NCBI RefSeq assembly: GCF_902859805.1
Contig: NZ_CADIKC010000001.1
Coordinates: 868,001-932,000, forward strand
Source: Paraburkholderia sediminicola
GTDB taxonomy: Bacteria; Pseudomonadota; Gammaproteobacteria; Burkholderiales; Burkholderiaceae
Direction: 5' to 3'
Length of the DNA stretch: 64,000 nt
Shown: one piece after another, positions 34,567 to 43,957 of the stretch
How the letters are laid out: each line of letters opens with the position of its first letter
How positions within the stretch are numbered: position 1 is the first letter of the stretch
Notes under the pieces: model-generated
What the model was told of the DNA's origin: nothing
The model's input: the letters and a program-made list of their open reading frames with translations, nothing else
Databases searched by the model: none
Position numbers and translations under genes: made by a program

Positions 34567-36054
34567 CTACCGGTCTTTCTGAGCAGCGTTAGCAAGGTGA
34601 CCGTTGGACTCAGCTATCGAAGCACGCTGGCTCACGCTAGAAGAGCGGATATCCGCACCCGTCGGCTCAGGCCGGGGAAATACGAGCGTAAAGCGCGTCA
34701 GGCCGTTCTCGCTCGACGCATGGCACGTTCCGCCGTGGAGCGACATGATGCTACGCACGATCGAGAGTCCAAGTCCGCTCGACTCCGATGATCGATGTCG
34801 CGATGCATCCGCCCGATAGAACCGATCGAAGATCCGCTCGAGATGATGTGGCTCGATCGTCGGTCCGCGATTCTCGACATGGAGCGTTGTTCGATTGGGT
34901 TCCTGCTCTGCCACTGTCAAAATTGCCGTTCCCGGCTCCGCATACCTCAACGCATTCGCCAGCAGATTGCCCAACGCGCGGCGCAGCAGCAGCGGGTCCG
35001 CCGAAACACAGCCTTCGCCGCGCCACTCGAGCCTGACGTTGCGCTCGTCCGCTATGCCCTCGAAATACGCCTGAAGGAGTTCGAACTCGTCGGCAAGCAG
35101 CACGTCCTTGCGCTCGATGGCATTGTCGGCCTGTTCGGTGCGTGCCAGAAACAGCATGTTGTCGATCATCTTCGACATGCGTTGCAGCTCTTCGTAATTT
35201 GAGCCGAGAAGGCGCTGGTAGTACACGACGTCGCGCGTCTGGCTCAACCCGACTTCGGTCTGCCCTAACAGGTTGCCAATGGGTGTGCGCAGGTCATGGG
35301 CCATGTCGGCTGACACCTGCTTCAATTGCGTGAAGCCGCGTTCGAGACGATCGAGCATACCGTTGAATGCCGCGATCAGCGCGTCGAGCTCGGGCGGTGT
35401 CGCGCGTTGCTCGATGCGCGTCGAGAGGGTGCTGATGCCGATCGTCCCGGCCTTCGCGGCGAGCAGTCGCAACGGTTGCATGTTGTGACGCGCGAGAACG
35501 AAGGCAAGCAATGCGACAGCGACTGCTACCGTCGAGGACCACAGCAGTATCTGGTTCCGGTACTGCCGCAGCAACTGTGTGCGCCCGATCATCAAACGGC
35601 CCGAGATGATCTGCAAGTCGTGTGGCCCAGCTATGTCGTGTGCTGCAGCGACGACGTAGATGAACGCTGTGCCGTCGGCCATACGGGTATGCCGAACGGT
35701 GTCGAGCGTGAGCGGGGCATCCGCAGGCACGGGCGTCATGTTGGGTACCACCCGGTTGCCGGGGTTCACCGTAATGAGTGGTGCTTCACCCGGAAAGCGC
35801 ACGATCAGCAGGGATTCCGTATTGCCGAGCATGTTGCCGAATAGACGAGGTTTGTCATGAATTAGCTTGCGCACGTCGACATCTTTCATCAGCGTACGAA
35901 GTTGATCGACCCGGGTTATGAGTGCGCCGTCGTCACGCACGCTCAGCTGCCGCTCCAGATCGCGATACAGGAGCGTGCCGACCAGCGCCATCGAGGTAAA
36001 TACGATCAGGGCGTATAGCAATGCAAGGCGCGTGGTGAGCGAAAGGCGCTTCAT
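34567..36054 (-). CDS. Heavy-metal-type sensor histidine kinase (CusS/IrlS family)
   Basis: 495 residues: TM1 at about 9-30, a periplasmic sensor region of about 130 residues, TM2 at about 168-188, HAMP, then HisKA with [13 protein letters not shown] (His 253), HATPase motifs [10 protein letters not shown] and [13 protein letters not shown]. Length and layout are those of CusS, CopS or IrlS kinases. It overlaps the response regulator upstream by 4 nt (ATGA). No metal efflux genes adjoin; the divergent gene encodes a thiamine-diphosphate decarboxylase, so the signal may not be a metal. Confidence 0.9.
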   Translation of the reverse strand: MKRLSLTTRLALLYALIVFTSMALVGTLLYRDLERQLSVRDDGALITRVDQLRTLMKDVDVRKLIHDKPRLFGNMLGNTESLLIVRFPGEAPLITVNPGNRVVPNMTPVPADAPLTLDTVRHTRMADGTAFIYVVAAAHDIAGPHDLQIISGRLMIGRTQLLRQYRNQILLWSSTVAVAVALLAFVLARHNMQPLRLLAAKAGTIGISTLSTRIEQRATPPELDALIAAFNGMLDRLERGFTQLKQVSADMAHDLRTPIGNLLGQTEVGLSQTRDVVYYQRLLGSNYEELQRMSKMIDNMLFLARTEQADNAIERKDVLLADEFELLQAYFEGIADERNVRLEWRGEGCVSADPLLLRRALGNLLANALRYAEPGTAILTVAEQEPNRTTLHVENRGPTIEPHHLERIFDRFYRADASRHRSSESSGLGLSIVRSIMSLHGGTCHASSENGLTRFTLVFPRPEPTGADIRSSSVSQRASIAESNGHLANAAQKDR

Positions 36055-36728
36055 GCTTCGTGCTCGAATCGGTAGCCCACGCCGTGAACCGTATGGATCA
36101 GGCGAACGGGGAAAGGGTCGTCGATTTTCTGCCGTAACCGGCGCACCGCGACATCGACAACGTTGCTGTCGCTATCGAAATTCATATCCCACACGCGAGA
36201 GGCGATCAAGGCACGGGAAAGCACCTGCCCTTGATGTTGTACGAAGAACTGCAGCAGGTTGAATTCCTTGTTGGTGAGCGTAATGCGCACGCCGGCTCGC
36301 TCGATTCGCCGCTTTGGCACATCGACACGCAGATCCCCAACTTCGAAAATCTCTTCCTCCTGCTTCTGAGGCTGACCGCGGCGCAAAATGATGCGGATGC
36401 GCGCCAGCAGTTCGGCGAACGAGAAAGGTTTGACAAGGTAGTCGTCAGCGCCAAGATCGAGTCCCTTCAGCCGGTCCTCGAGCGTGCCGCGCGCGCTCAG
36501 AAACAGGACCGGCGTCTGGGTTCGGCCACCGAGCTTCTGCATGACGGTCCAGCCATCCATCTCCGGCATCATCACGTCGAGCAGGATCAGGTCATAGCGC
36601 ATTTCCTGCGCGAGGTGGAGCCCGTCGATGCCGTTCGCGGCCACGTCCACCACATATCCTGCTTCCGTCAATCCGTTCTGCAGGTACTCGCCCGTCTTGG
36701 TTTCGTCTTCGATGACCAGGATTCTCAT
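36051..36728 (-). CDS. OmpR-type response regulator (CusR/IrlR family)
   Basis: 225 residues from the ATG at 36728 ([20 protein letters not shown]); the frame is open to 36944 but the extra part is non-homologous. The receiver has acidic residues 8-9 and phospho-Asp 51 ([14 protein letters not shown]), with the K site in [15 protein letters not shown]. The C-terminal winged helix (about 125-225) contains [37 protein letters not shown] and GVGYRFE. Co-transcribed with the kinase. Its likely target is the divergent promoter region, where an inverted repeat is present. Confidence 0.93.
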   Translation of the reverse strand: MRILVIEDETKTGEYLQNGLTEAGYVVDVAANGIDGLHLAQEMRYDLILLDVMMPEMDGWTVMQKLGGRTQTPVLFLSARGTLEDRLKGLDLGADDYLVKPFSFAELLARIRIILRRGQPQKQEEEIFEVGDLRVDVPKRRIERAGVRITLTNKEFNLLQFFVQHQGQVLSRALIASRVWDMNFDSDSNVVDVAVRRLRQKIDDPFPVRLIHTVHGVGYRFEHEA

Positions 36729-36940
36729 ATCGTCTAATCCATGCAATATCAGAGCCTCGGCTTCCTTCGGATGCGATTCGTCTACAGAATGGCTTGCGAC
36801 TTCGATGTCGATCGAACAGGCAAGCGCGCAAGGACACGATGGAACCCTGCATGAATAATGCGCCTCGATGGGCATCAAGAAGAAGCGTTTGGCTACAACG
36901 GAATAGCAGTTTAGGAAGCGCGCTCGAACAGGGTCGTTAC

Positions 36941-37019
36941 CCAATCATTACAAGTAAATGACGGACGCAGCGACGACCGATTGACTCCCATCCGCTCGAC
37001 ATTATTTTGTAATGACTGG
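36941..37019. promoter_or_regulatory. Inverted-repeat operator candidate between the regulator and decarboxylase genes
   Basis: CCAATCATTACAA at 36941-36953 is mirrored, with one mismatch, by TTGTAATGACTGG at 37007-37019; the halves are 53 bp apart. TNATTACAA-like boxes are of the kind bound by CusR/CopR-type regulators. The 482-bp gap 36729-37210 otherwise contains no gene that can be supported. Confidence 0.5.
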
Positions 37020-37210
37020 GTCACTTCTTCGTGGGATCCGGGCGCCTAGACTTGCCATCATGCTGTACCGCAAATCGCCTTAAGCAGCGTCAATTATGAA
37101 GCCGCTGCGCAAAAAACCCTGCCCGGGTTGTAAGCCATCGAAAAGCCTACGGTTCCGCGGTGTTCGGTCTAGCACGTTACCTCGCATTCACATCAGATTA
37201 GGAGTCCATC

Positions 37211-38938
37211 ATGGAAAGCAAGCAAACAACGGGCAGCCTTACCCAACGCATGACGATCGGCGACTTCCTGCTTCGACGTCTTGAGGAAGCCGGCATTCGG
37301 CACCTGTTCGGCGTTCCCGGCGACTACAACCTCGCGCTGTTGCAGCAACTCCAGGATGGCGGTGCGCTGGAATGGGTCGGCAATACCGGTGAGCTGACCT
37401 CCTCCTATGCGGCGGACGGTTATGCTCGGCTCAATGGCCTGGGCGCGCTGCTCGTCACGAACGGGGTTGGCGCCCTGAGCGCACTCAACGGTGTCGCCGG
37501 CTCCTACGCCGAGCATGTCCCGACCATCTGCATCTGCGGTTCGATCCCACTCAGGTCCATCGATCGCGGCTTGGGGATGCATCACACAATGGCCGACGGA
37601 AACTTCGACCACTTCCTTCGCGCCTACGCGCCGGTGACCGCCGCGCAGGTCCGGATCACCCCGCGCAACGCGGCAGTGGAAATCGACCGCCTGATCCTCA
37701 CTGCCTGGCGCGAGAAGCTCCCGGTGTACATGGAGCTGCCGTCCGATATCGCCTATCTCGAGATCGAAGTGCCCGCGGCACCGCTCGTCCTCGCGCAGCA
37801 GCCGAGCGATCCGGAGCGACTGAGCTCGTGCATCGCCGCGGTCGCGCAACGGCTGGCTGCCGCCACTTCGCCGGCGATCCTCGTGGATGCGGATGCGGAC
37901 CGGTTTGACGTCGCCCCCGATCTCATGGAGTTGGCCCAGAAGCTACAGGCGCCGGTGGCCGTGATCAACGCAGCCAAGGGCGTGATCGACGAGTCGTTCC
38001 CGTATTACGCTGGCATCTACGCCGGCAAGGGCAGCGAGCCGGGTGTCCGTGAGACGATTGAGAGCAGCGACTGCGTGCTCGCCGTCGGCTACCGGCCCAT
38101 CGAGGTAACCACGGGCGATTTCACGGCATCGCTGCCCGCCGGCACGATCCACGCCCGCGGACACGCGGTGGACGTCGGCGAAGACAACTATCAGGCGGTG
38201 ACGCTCAAGGAAGTGCTGCGCGGCGTCATCGATGCGGTCCCGCAAGTGACGAACCGCGCTCCGCAACCCGTGGCCGCAGTAATGCCTGGCGCGCAGGCCG
38301 ACAGTTCCGCCAAGCTAACTCAGGCAGCTTACTGGCAGGCCATCCAGGGCTACCTGCGGCCCGGTGACGTCGTGTACGTCGACAATGGCACGTCATTTTC
38401 CATTCTCGGCCTGAAGCTCCCGCCGAACTGCACCTTCATCGGGTCGATCAACTGGGGATCGATCGGCTATTCGGTCGGCGCCCTCCTTGGCGCCCTGACT
38501 GCGGCGCCAGAGCGTCGTCACATTTTGCTCGTGGGCGATGGCTCCTTCCAGGTCACGGCACAGGAGCTTTCAACCATCCTGCGTCACGATTACAAGCCGG
38601 TGATCCTGCTGATCAACAACGGCGGATACACCATCGAACGCGGCTACATCGGCAAGACGGAGCCCTACAACGACGTCGCCAACTGGGCCTACGCCGATCT
38701 GCCGAAAGCGCTCCATCCCGGCACCACGGCGCAATCATTCGTGGTCAGGACCTGCGGGGATCTGCAAGATGCACTCGAAACGCCGAACGACAATCTGGTT
38801 TTCGTCGAGTCGATCATGGACCCCTGCGACGCGCCAGCTGCGATCACGAGAAGCAGCAACCTGGGCGCCGAACTCGACTACGGCCCTCGCGGCCCGCAGC
38901 ACCGCGAGGGCCTGCAGCTCCGGTCCAGCACAATGTAG
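37211..38938 (+). CDS. Thiamine-diphosphate 2-oxo-acid decarboxylase (indolepyruvate/phenylpyruvate type)
   Basis: 575 residues. The N-terminal Pyr domain has FGVPGDYNLALLQQL, NTGELTSSYAADGYAR (cofactor-activating Glu) and HHTMADGNFDHF (the paired His of this family). The C-terminal PP domain has VGDGSFQVTAQELSTILR and ILLINNGGYTIERGY, the Mg/ThDP motif GDG-x(24-27)-NN. These fix it among pyruvate, indolepyruvate and phenylpyruvate decarboxylases, which make aldehydes from 2-oxo acids; indole-3-acetaldehyde for auxin synthesis is one option. It is divergent from the two-component genes and followed by a VOC-family gene. Confidence 0.9.
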   Translation: MESKQTTGSLTQRMTIGDFLLRRLEEAGIRHLFGVPGDYNLALLQQLQDGGALEWVGNTGELTSSYAADGYARLNGLGALLVTNGVGALSALNGVAGSYAEHVPTICICGSIPLRSIDRGLGMHHTMADGNFDHFLRAYAPVTAAQVRITPRNAAVEIDRLILTAWREKLPVYMELPSDIAYLEIEVPAAPLVLAQQPSDPERLSSCIAAVAQRLAAATSPAILVDADADRFDVAPDLMELAQKLQAPVAVINAAKGVIDESFPYYAGIYAGKGSEPGVRETIESSDCVLAVGYRPIEVTTGDFTASLPAGTIHARGHAVDVGEDNYQAVTLKEVLRGVIDAVPQVTNRAPQPVAAVMPGAQADSSAKLTQAAYWQAIQGYLRPGDVVYVDNGTSFSILGLKLPPNCTFIGSINWGSIGYSVGALLGALTAAPERRHILLVGDGSFQVTAQELSTILRHDYKPVILLINNGGYTIERGYIGKTEPYNDVANWAYADLPKALHPGTTAQSFVVRTCGDLQDALETPNDNLVFVESIMDPCDAPAAITRSSNLGAELDYGPRGPQHREGLQLRSSTM

Positions 38939-38995
38939 TCAGCTGTCAAATATAGTTATGAACAAACAATCCCCATCCACATCGAAGGCGTCCAA

Positions 38996-39424
38996 ATGAT
39001 CGACCACGTTTACATCTCAGTCACCGACATCGACAAGTCACTGGCCTTCTATTCCGAAGCCTTGAAGCCACTCGGCTGGAGCATTTTCGGTAACTACGAC
39101 TCCGCTTCTGGCCCCGACAGCGTCCCCGATCTTTACGGCATCGGTGACGACACGTACGGTAAGAGAAAGGCGGTTGGATCAAGCATCTGGCTACGCCAAC
39201 GCAAGCCCGGCGAGACCGGGCTGTACCTCGGGATCGTCTGCGACACCAATGAACTGGTCGACGCCGCCTACGCCGCTGCAATCAAAGCCGGCGGTATCGA
39301 CGAGGGAAAGCCTGCAGATCGTACCTACTTCGCCCCCGGCTACTACGCCGCCAACGTCGCCGACTTCGACGGCAACCGTCTTGAGTTCGTACACAAAGCG
39401 TGGAACCCCAAGCGACACCAATAG
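38996..39424 (+). CDS. VOC family (glyoxalase/dioxygenase-fold) protein
   Basis: 142 residues with one vicinal-oxygen-chelate unit: start MIDHVYISVTDIDKSLAFYS and end NVADFDGNRLEFVHKAWNPK, with the usual His near the start and Glu near the end for metal binding. The chemistry varies widely (isomerase, lyase, dioxygenase, resistance). It lies 57 nt after the decarboxylase gene, so it may act on the same aldehyde or a related compound, though nothing in the sequence fixes this. Confidence 0.85.
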   Translation: MIDHVYISVTDIDKSLAFYSEALKPLGWSIFGNYDSASGPDSVPDLYGIGDDTYGKRKAVGSSIWLRQRKPGETGLYLGIVCDTNELVDAAYAAAIKAGGIDEGKPADRTYFAPGYYAANVADFDGNRLEFVHKAWNPKRHQ

Positions 39425-39578
39425 CAATCCCATTGATACAACGGTGTTGTCGCCATTCGTTCGCCGGTGGCTCTAGACGAGCGACCGGTGAGCGGCAGTA
39501 AACCGGCATGTCAGGTTCGACGCACGACCCGACCGTCGGCTTCGCCCGATAAACCGCTCTACAAAGCCAAAACGCCAC

Positions 39579-40307
39579 TCACCGCATGCCGCCACGCAAC
39601 GGTCCAAGCATGTCGTGAATACCAAACGTCATCATCGCGAGAAACGCCAACAGCGCCAGATAGTAGAACGCATAGGTGAGTTTCACCGACGGCGCAATGC
39701 CATAGTATCGAACGTTCTCCGGACTAGCCGGATCGTAATGCCATGCGCGCTTGAGTTGCGGCATCGCCAGGATAGCCATGACAATCAGAAGCGGACTAGG
39801 ATGCCACGCGAACAATCCGACGAGCACAGGAACCCCCGCGAACCAGATTCGCGGCGAGAGTACGGCAGTGATACGGCCGCCGTCGAATGGTGACAGCGGA
39901 ATCATATTGAACAGGTTCAGAAAGAAACCTGCATAAGATAACGCCAGTAGCCAGGCGCTATCGAAGTGGCGCGCGAGAAAGTAGCACGCGAGAGCACCCA
40001 ACGTTCCAGTGAATGGTCCAGCGAGGCCGACGTACGCTTCCGTTTCCGCATCGTGAGGCATCTCCTTCAACTGAATCCACGCACCCACAAACGGTACAAA
40101 GGTCGGCACTCCCACATCCAGCCCCCGCTGCCGCGCGGCCACGTAATGTCCGCCCTCATGCACGAATAGCAACAGCACGAATCCCACAGCGAATCGCCAA
40201 CCGTAAAACATCGCATAGACGGCAATCGACAGCAGCATCGTGCCTGTCGTGGTCAGAATTTTGCCGAGCTTGAGTCCGCCCAGCAGCAAAATCAGTAGCT
40301 TTGTCAC
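39579..40307 (-). CDS. Site-2 protease family (M50) membrane protein
   Basis: 242 residues, five or six membrane helices. The zinc site HEGGH is at 50-54 (the HExxH pattern), and NMIPLSPFDGG with Asp 142 is the second conserved motif. No PDZ domain is present, so it belongs to the short PDZ-less site-2 proteases, which clip membrane-bound regulators or signal-peptide remnants. It starts 10 nt after the stop of the DUF2167 gene, implying one transcript; the DUF2167 protein could be its substrate or partner. Confidence 0.88.
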   Translation of the reverse strand: MTKLLILLLGGLKLGKILTTTGTMLLSIAVYAMFYGWRFAVGFVLLLFVHEGGHYVAARQRGLDVGVPTFVPFVGAWIQLKEMPHDAETEAYVGLAGPFTGTLGALACYFLARHFDSAWLLALSYAGFFLNLFNMIPLSPFDGGRITAVLSPRIWFAGVPVLVGLFAWHPSPLLIVMAILAMPQLKRAWHYDPASPENVRYYGIAPSVKLTYAFYYLALLAFLAMMTFGIHDMLGPLRGGMR

Positions 40308-40317
40308 GATGGGTCGA

Positions 40318-41325
40318 TCACCGGCGTTCGTCCGCTCCCGCGGACGACGAAATTACGTCGTCCGTCCGCGTGGAGACATCAGTCGACGGTTCGCTGACAG
40401 GTTCGGGAACCGGCGAGCTGACCGCAACCGGCTGGACAGTTTTCGGCTTGCGTTTGAAAAACTGCCTGATCGACGCGCCGAACGCGAGGAACGCCACCAA
40501 CCCGACTTTGAAGAACTTCGCCGCGAATGCGGCAATGATCGCGAGCAAGCCGAGTTTCTTCACAGCGACGCCGGCTACCAGCGCAGCAAGCCCGTATTCC
40601 GCGACATGGTCGGTCGTAGCGTTGAAATCCGCATAGCGCTTGCCGTCCATATAGTCGATGTCGCCAAGCAGTGCGTTCGCCGTCGGCTTGGTCGTGGCCA
40701 GCATCGAAAGTTGCGTCACCATCGTCAGCGAAAGGTAGCCATCGCGCCCGAGGGCAAGCGTTCGATAGTTGACTCCGGTTGGCAAACTTTCATTCTGTCC
40801 TTTGGACCGTACGATAGCTGACCAAACGAGGTGATGTGTCTTTGCATCGTATGCCGGCGGCTCTGCCCAGCCGGTCACTTCCAATTCCGGCAGCCCGCGG
40901 CTCTTGCGTCCTGCATTGGATTGCTCGGTCCCGTCACGAAGATTCTTCAAAATATCGTCGGCATGCCAGTCCCGTGCGTCGTCGTCGCGAACATAGCCAG
41001 CTTTCTCAAATGTAAGAACAGCAAGCCAGTCGGTATGGGCAGTCAGCGGCACGATCAAACCAACGAGAGATTTCTCATTTACGGTGTTTCCAAGCGCGCG
41101 CAAGTAGCGGATGGCCGCGGCGGCCGGTACGAATCCGCTGTTTGCCGGCAGCGCAAAGCTAGCTTGATCGAGGATTGCGATCTTACTGGGGCCGTGAATC
41201 AACGCTGCGTTGGCCTCCTTCACAGCTGCGCTCAATTCGGCCTGAGTCGCATCCGTTTGAGCGAAGCCAGTCGTCGCCATTGCAATGCAACAAAGACAAA
41301 AGAGGAGTTTGGTCAGCACTTTCAT
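40318..41325 (-). CDS. DUF2167 membrane-anchored protein
   Basis: 335 residues from the ATG at 41325 (MKVLTKLLFCLCCIAMATTG), which begins a good signal peptide; the upstream 76 codons of open frame are not used. The central region is DUF2167-like (FVPAAAAIRYLRALG, GLIVPLTAHTDWLAVLTFEK, ADDILKNLRDG). Two C-terminal hydrophobic stretches lie near 270-310, followed by a basic, disordered tail. The family is periplasmic and membrane-anchored, with no known activity. It heads an operon with the site-2 protease. Confidence 0.8.
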   Translation of the reverse strand: MKVLTKLLFCLCCIAMATTGFAQTDATQAELSAAVKEANAALIHGPSKIAILDQASFALPANSGFVPAAAAIRYLRALGNTVNEKSLVGLIVPLTAHTDWLAVLTFEKAGYVRDDDARDWHADDILKNLRDGTEQSNAGRKSRGLPELEVTGWAEPPAYDAKTHHLVWSAIVRSKGQNESLPTGVNYRTLALGRDGYLSLTMVTQLSMLATTKPTANALLGDIDYMDGKRYADFNATTDHVAEYGLAALVAGVAVKKLGLLAIIAAFAAKFFKVGLVAFLAFGASIRQFFKRKPKTVQPVAVSSPVPEPVSEPSTDVSTRTDDVISSSAGADERR

Positions 41326-41649
41326 AGTTATTGTCTGTTCCGTGTCGGGGGACTTTTCTGCCAGACTGCTATTTTTTAGGCTAGTTATCTCTGTGTAACG
41401 GCAACCCGAAACAACTCTTGAGGAATCCGCCCGCAAAGGTTGTCGGCCTCCTGCCAGAGATCGTCGAAACACTGCGGTGTCGGAACGGGATAATGGACAC
41501 GCTCCGTGAAGCCAACCATTAACATAATGATCGGGGCGCAATGCAACCGGCATAACATCACCGTTCCAGACCGAATTTCACAGTGACGACGAATCCCATG
41601 TGTTAGCGTTCCAGCGCGAGCGCCAACTCAATCTTTAAGGGAGATAAAA
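41326..41649. other. Divergent gap of 324 bp
   Basis: Separates the leftward DUF2167 operon from the rightward amidase gene. It should hold both promoters; the right edge has the ribosome site AGGGAGATAAAA. No repeat or gene could be supported. Confidence 0.5.
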
Positions 41650-42024
41650 ATGCCGTTCGATAAATCCTCAGCAGTGAGCTACGCAGACGACCATGCGCAA
41701 TCGCACAGCACGGGTAACTGCGCAAAATATGTGCGCAAGGCAATCGAATCGGGTGGAATCTCACTGCACCACGCACACTACGCCAAAGACTACGGCCCAC
41801 TGCTTGAAGCCGTCGGCTTTCGCCAGGCGACCGGCGAACCGCAAACGGGCGACGTGATCGTGATACAGCCAGCCCCAGGAAATCCTTCGGGGCACATGGC
41901 AATCTATGACGGCTCCGTATGGGTGTCCGATTTCAAGCAAACGCAACATGGCTCACAAGGCTTCTATCCGGGGCCGTCCTATAGACAATCGCAGCCCGCA
42001 TACAAAATTTATCGATACAACTGA
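41650..42024 (+). CDS. CHAP/NlpC-like cysteine amidase, putative toxin or effector
   Basis: 124 residues, no signal peptide. Cys 24 in TGNCAKYVRKAIESGG and His 82 in PSGHMAIYDGSVWVSDF form the Cys-His pair of papain-like peptidoglycan amidases. The size and the absence of a signal peptide fit type VI secreted amidase effectors (Tae class), which need delivery to the periplasm. The next gene, 8 nt downstream, encodes a periplasmic DUF3828-type protein, the usual place for an immunity protein. No secretion genes are in the window, so it is an orphan module. The exact Tae family is unclear. Confidence 0.7.
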   Translation: MPFDKSSAVSYADDHAQSHSTGNCAKYVRKAIESGGISLHHAHYAKDYGPLLEAVGFRQATGEPQTGDVIVIQPAPGNPSGHMAIYDGSVWVSDFKQTQHGSQGFYPGPSYRQSQPAYKIYRYN

Positions 42025-42032
42025 GACGAAAG

Positions 42033-42485
42033 ATGAAGAAGCTATTGACCCTCGCTGTATCGGTATTGCTGCTGGTTAGCGGGTTGCTTTTCCAGCAAGG
42101 GGCGTTCGCGGATAGCGCGACTCCTGACGCAAGCACGAAAGCGTTTTACGCCTGGTATATCAAGCTGGAATCCAAAGAGACCTATCCTTTGCTGGACAAG
42201 GGCATCTATGCCTACGTGACCAAAGCAACGGTCGACAAACTCCGAAGCGCTTACCGCCATAACAGACTGCCTGGCGACGCCGACTATTTCACGAAGGTTC
42301 AGGACTACGACGAACAGGACTGGTCGAACAACATCGCAACACACCAGGCGATCATGCTCGAAGACGTCGCGGTTGTTCCAGTTACTTTCGGCTCGAAAGA
42401 CAAAATCAGCGTGTTGGTGTTTCTGCGCAAGCAGGGCAAAGACTGGAAGATCACCAAAGTCGATGACACGCTCGATTATCAATAG
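42033..42485 (+). CDS. DUF3828-like periplasmic protein, probable immunity partner
   Basis: 150 residues. The signal peptide MKKLLTLAVSVLLLVSGLLF is cleaved near AFA-D. The mature domain has TKAFYAWYIKLESKE, YVTKATVDKLRSAYR and a C-terminal DWKITKVDDTLDY, resembling DUF3828. Periplasmic location and tight coupling to the amidase gene suggest that it blocks the amidase and protects the producer. Evidence is positional; no structural match was run. Confidence 0.65.
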   Translation: MKKLLTLAVSVLLLVSGLLFQQGAFADSATPDASTKAFYAWYIKLESKETYPLLDKGIYAYVTKATVDKLRSAYRHNRLPGDADYFTKVQDYDEQDWSNNIATHQAIMLEDVAVVPVTFGSKDKISVLVFLRKQGKDWKITKVDDTLDYQ

Positions 42486-42565
42486 TCGAATCTAATGTCG
42501 ACGGTTACGGCGTCGAGCCGCTGACACAGGTTCAAAGCGTGGCCGCGCTAGAGATCAGAATAACC

Positions 42566-42910
42566 ATGCGCACTCTGAAGAAAGTTGTGATTGTCTTGGC
42601 AAGCCTTGTTGCTTTGTTGGTAGTCGGCTGGCTGGGGATAACCACGAGCGTCCCGGGTGCTCCCAAATCCAGACCTTGCAGTGAGGCATGGGTCAACGAC
42701 GTGGCAGAGCGCTACTTCGACATTTCGGATGGAGAGGGTCACGGCCCCGACCCGGGTAGCGGGGAATGGCTGGGTTCGGTAGAGAGACAGGCAAAGTTGC
42801 CCGTCCGTGCGGATCTTGCTGACGTTCAGCGATGCGGACTGATCCAGCAGCAACTCGAACGCCACACCTTTATCATTAACCAGCCGCTTGGAATCACAAT
42901 CTCATTCTGA
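42566..42910 (+). CDS. Small membrane-anchored protein, unknown
   Basis: 114 residues from ATG 42566; an upstream GTG at 42539 is also possible. One N-terminal membrane helix (VVIVLASLVALLVVGWLGI), then a periplasmic domain with two Cys (SRPCSEAW and VQRCGLIQQQ) that may pair. It is co-oriented 80 nt after the immunity-like gene, so it may belong to the same toxin/immunity cassette. No family recognised. Confidence 0.55.
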   Translation: MRTLKKVVIVLASLVALLVVGWLGITTSVPGAPKSRPCSEAWVNDVAERYFDISDGEGHGPDPGSGEWLGSVERQAKLPVRADLADVQRCGLIQQQLERHTFIINQPLGITISF

Positions 42911-42987
42911 TGGTGCAGTGAAGGCAGAATGTTCTTTCGTCCAAGCGGCCGCTTGCATTCAGTCAGACCCATACTCAACCTTAGCCG

Positions 42988-43926
42988 ATGAAAATGCGCC
43001 TCGCCATCTTCGCTCTCTGCTCTTCAGTTTTTGCGCTGCACGCGGCAGTCGCTACCGCAGACACAACCGTGAAATCACTTGATGGCGTCAGGGGCGCTAT
43101 GAAGACACAAGATGCACGGAAAATGTTCGACAGTGAGATGAGCGGCACAAAACGGCCCGGGGTCTTCGGTACGAAGTTACCCGCGGGCTTCACCAGCGCG
43201 TATCTGGTGCAGCAGTTGGCACCGGGTCAAGATCCAAAGCGTGTGGTGCTGTCCAGCGCCGAACCTTGGCCGCTAAGACAGAATTCTTTCGTGGCCATGG
43301 TATGTCTCGCCGCGTCGCCAGAAGAAGCGGCTCGATCGATGCAATACGATAGCGGCAGTTGCAGTAGTTTGACCGGCGGTGATTCGGATAAAAAAGACGT
43401 ATGGTTCGGGGTGTTCGAAGTCACTGGCGGCGGCCCGCCAAAACTCATCGCGCGCACCGATACGCCTGTTACCACCCCGACTAACTGGAGCGACACGGAT
43501 ATAGACCTGCCGGTGGATCTTGACGCGAGGGACGCAAAAGACGATGCCCTGTCCATGCCTGCAAGTTGGACACGATTTGATCTTGCGCCCTATCAGATCA
43601 AATCCGGCGAGTACGCGTTTGGTGTCCGTGCGGGCTGGAGTGAAGGCTACGCGGGCGGTGGCGCAAATTTCGAAGCGTTGTATCTGTTCCGTATTGAAGG
43701 AAAATCTCTGCGCGTCGTTTTCGCGCAGCCAATGACGTTCGACAAGATGATCGCAGGTGACTGGCACAAAGACGGCACGCGCAGTCACGACGTATCTGAT
43801 GCGAGTAACTCGCTGCTGATTCTGCCCAGCGAGACCGACGGCTTTCACGACATTCAATTGCGGCAACAGGCGGGAAAGTGGCGCCGTACGTTCAAGTGGT
43901 CGGCTGACACGCGGAGTTACGAATGA
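42988..43926 (+). CDS. Exported protein of unknown function
   Basis: 312 residues with a signal peptide (MRLAIFALCSSVFALHAAVA, cut near ATA-D). The mature protein is mostly beta-structured and polar, with VWFGVFEVTGGGPPKLIA, KSGEYAFGVRAGWSEGYAGG and a late HDIQLRQQAGKWRRTFKW segment. It looks like a periplasmic or secreted protein with no visible catalytic motif. It is the last rightward gene of the amidase cassette and converges on the P-loop kinase gene. Confidence 0.65.
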   Translation: MKMRLAIFALCSSVFALHAAVATADTTVKSLDGVRGAMKTQDARKMFDSEMSGTKRPGVFGTKLPAGFTSAYLVQQLAPGQDPKRVVLSSAEPWPLRQNSFVAMVCLAASPEEAARSMQYDSGSCSSLTGGDSDKKDVWFGVFEVTGGGPPKLIARTDTPVTTPTNWSDTDIDLPVDLDARDAKDDALSMPASWTRFDLAPYQIKSGEYAFGVRAGWSEGYAGGGANFEALYLFRIEGKSLRVVFAQPMTFDKMIAGDWHKDGTRSHDVSDASNSLLILPSETDGFHDIQLRQQAGKWRRTFKWSADTRSYE

Positions 43927-43957
43927 TGGCGGGCAGTTGCAGCCAATAGGATCGCTG

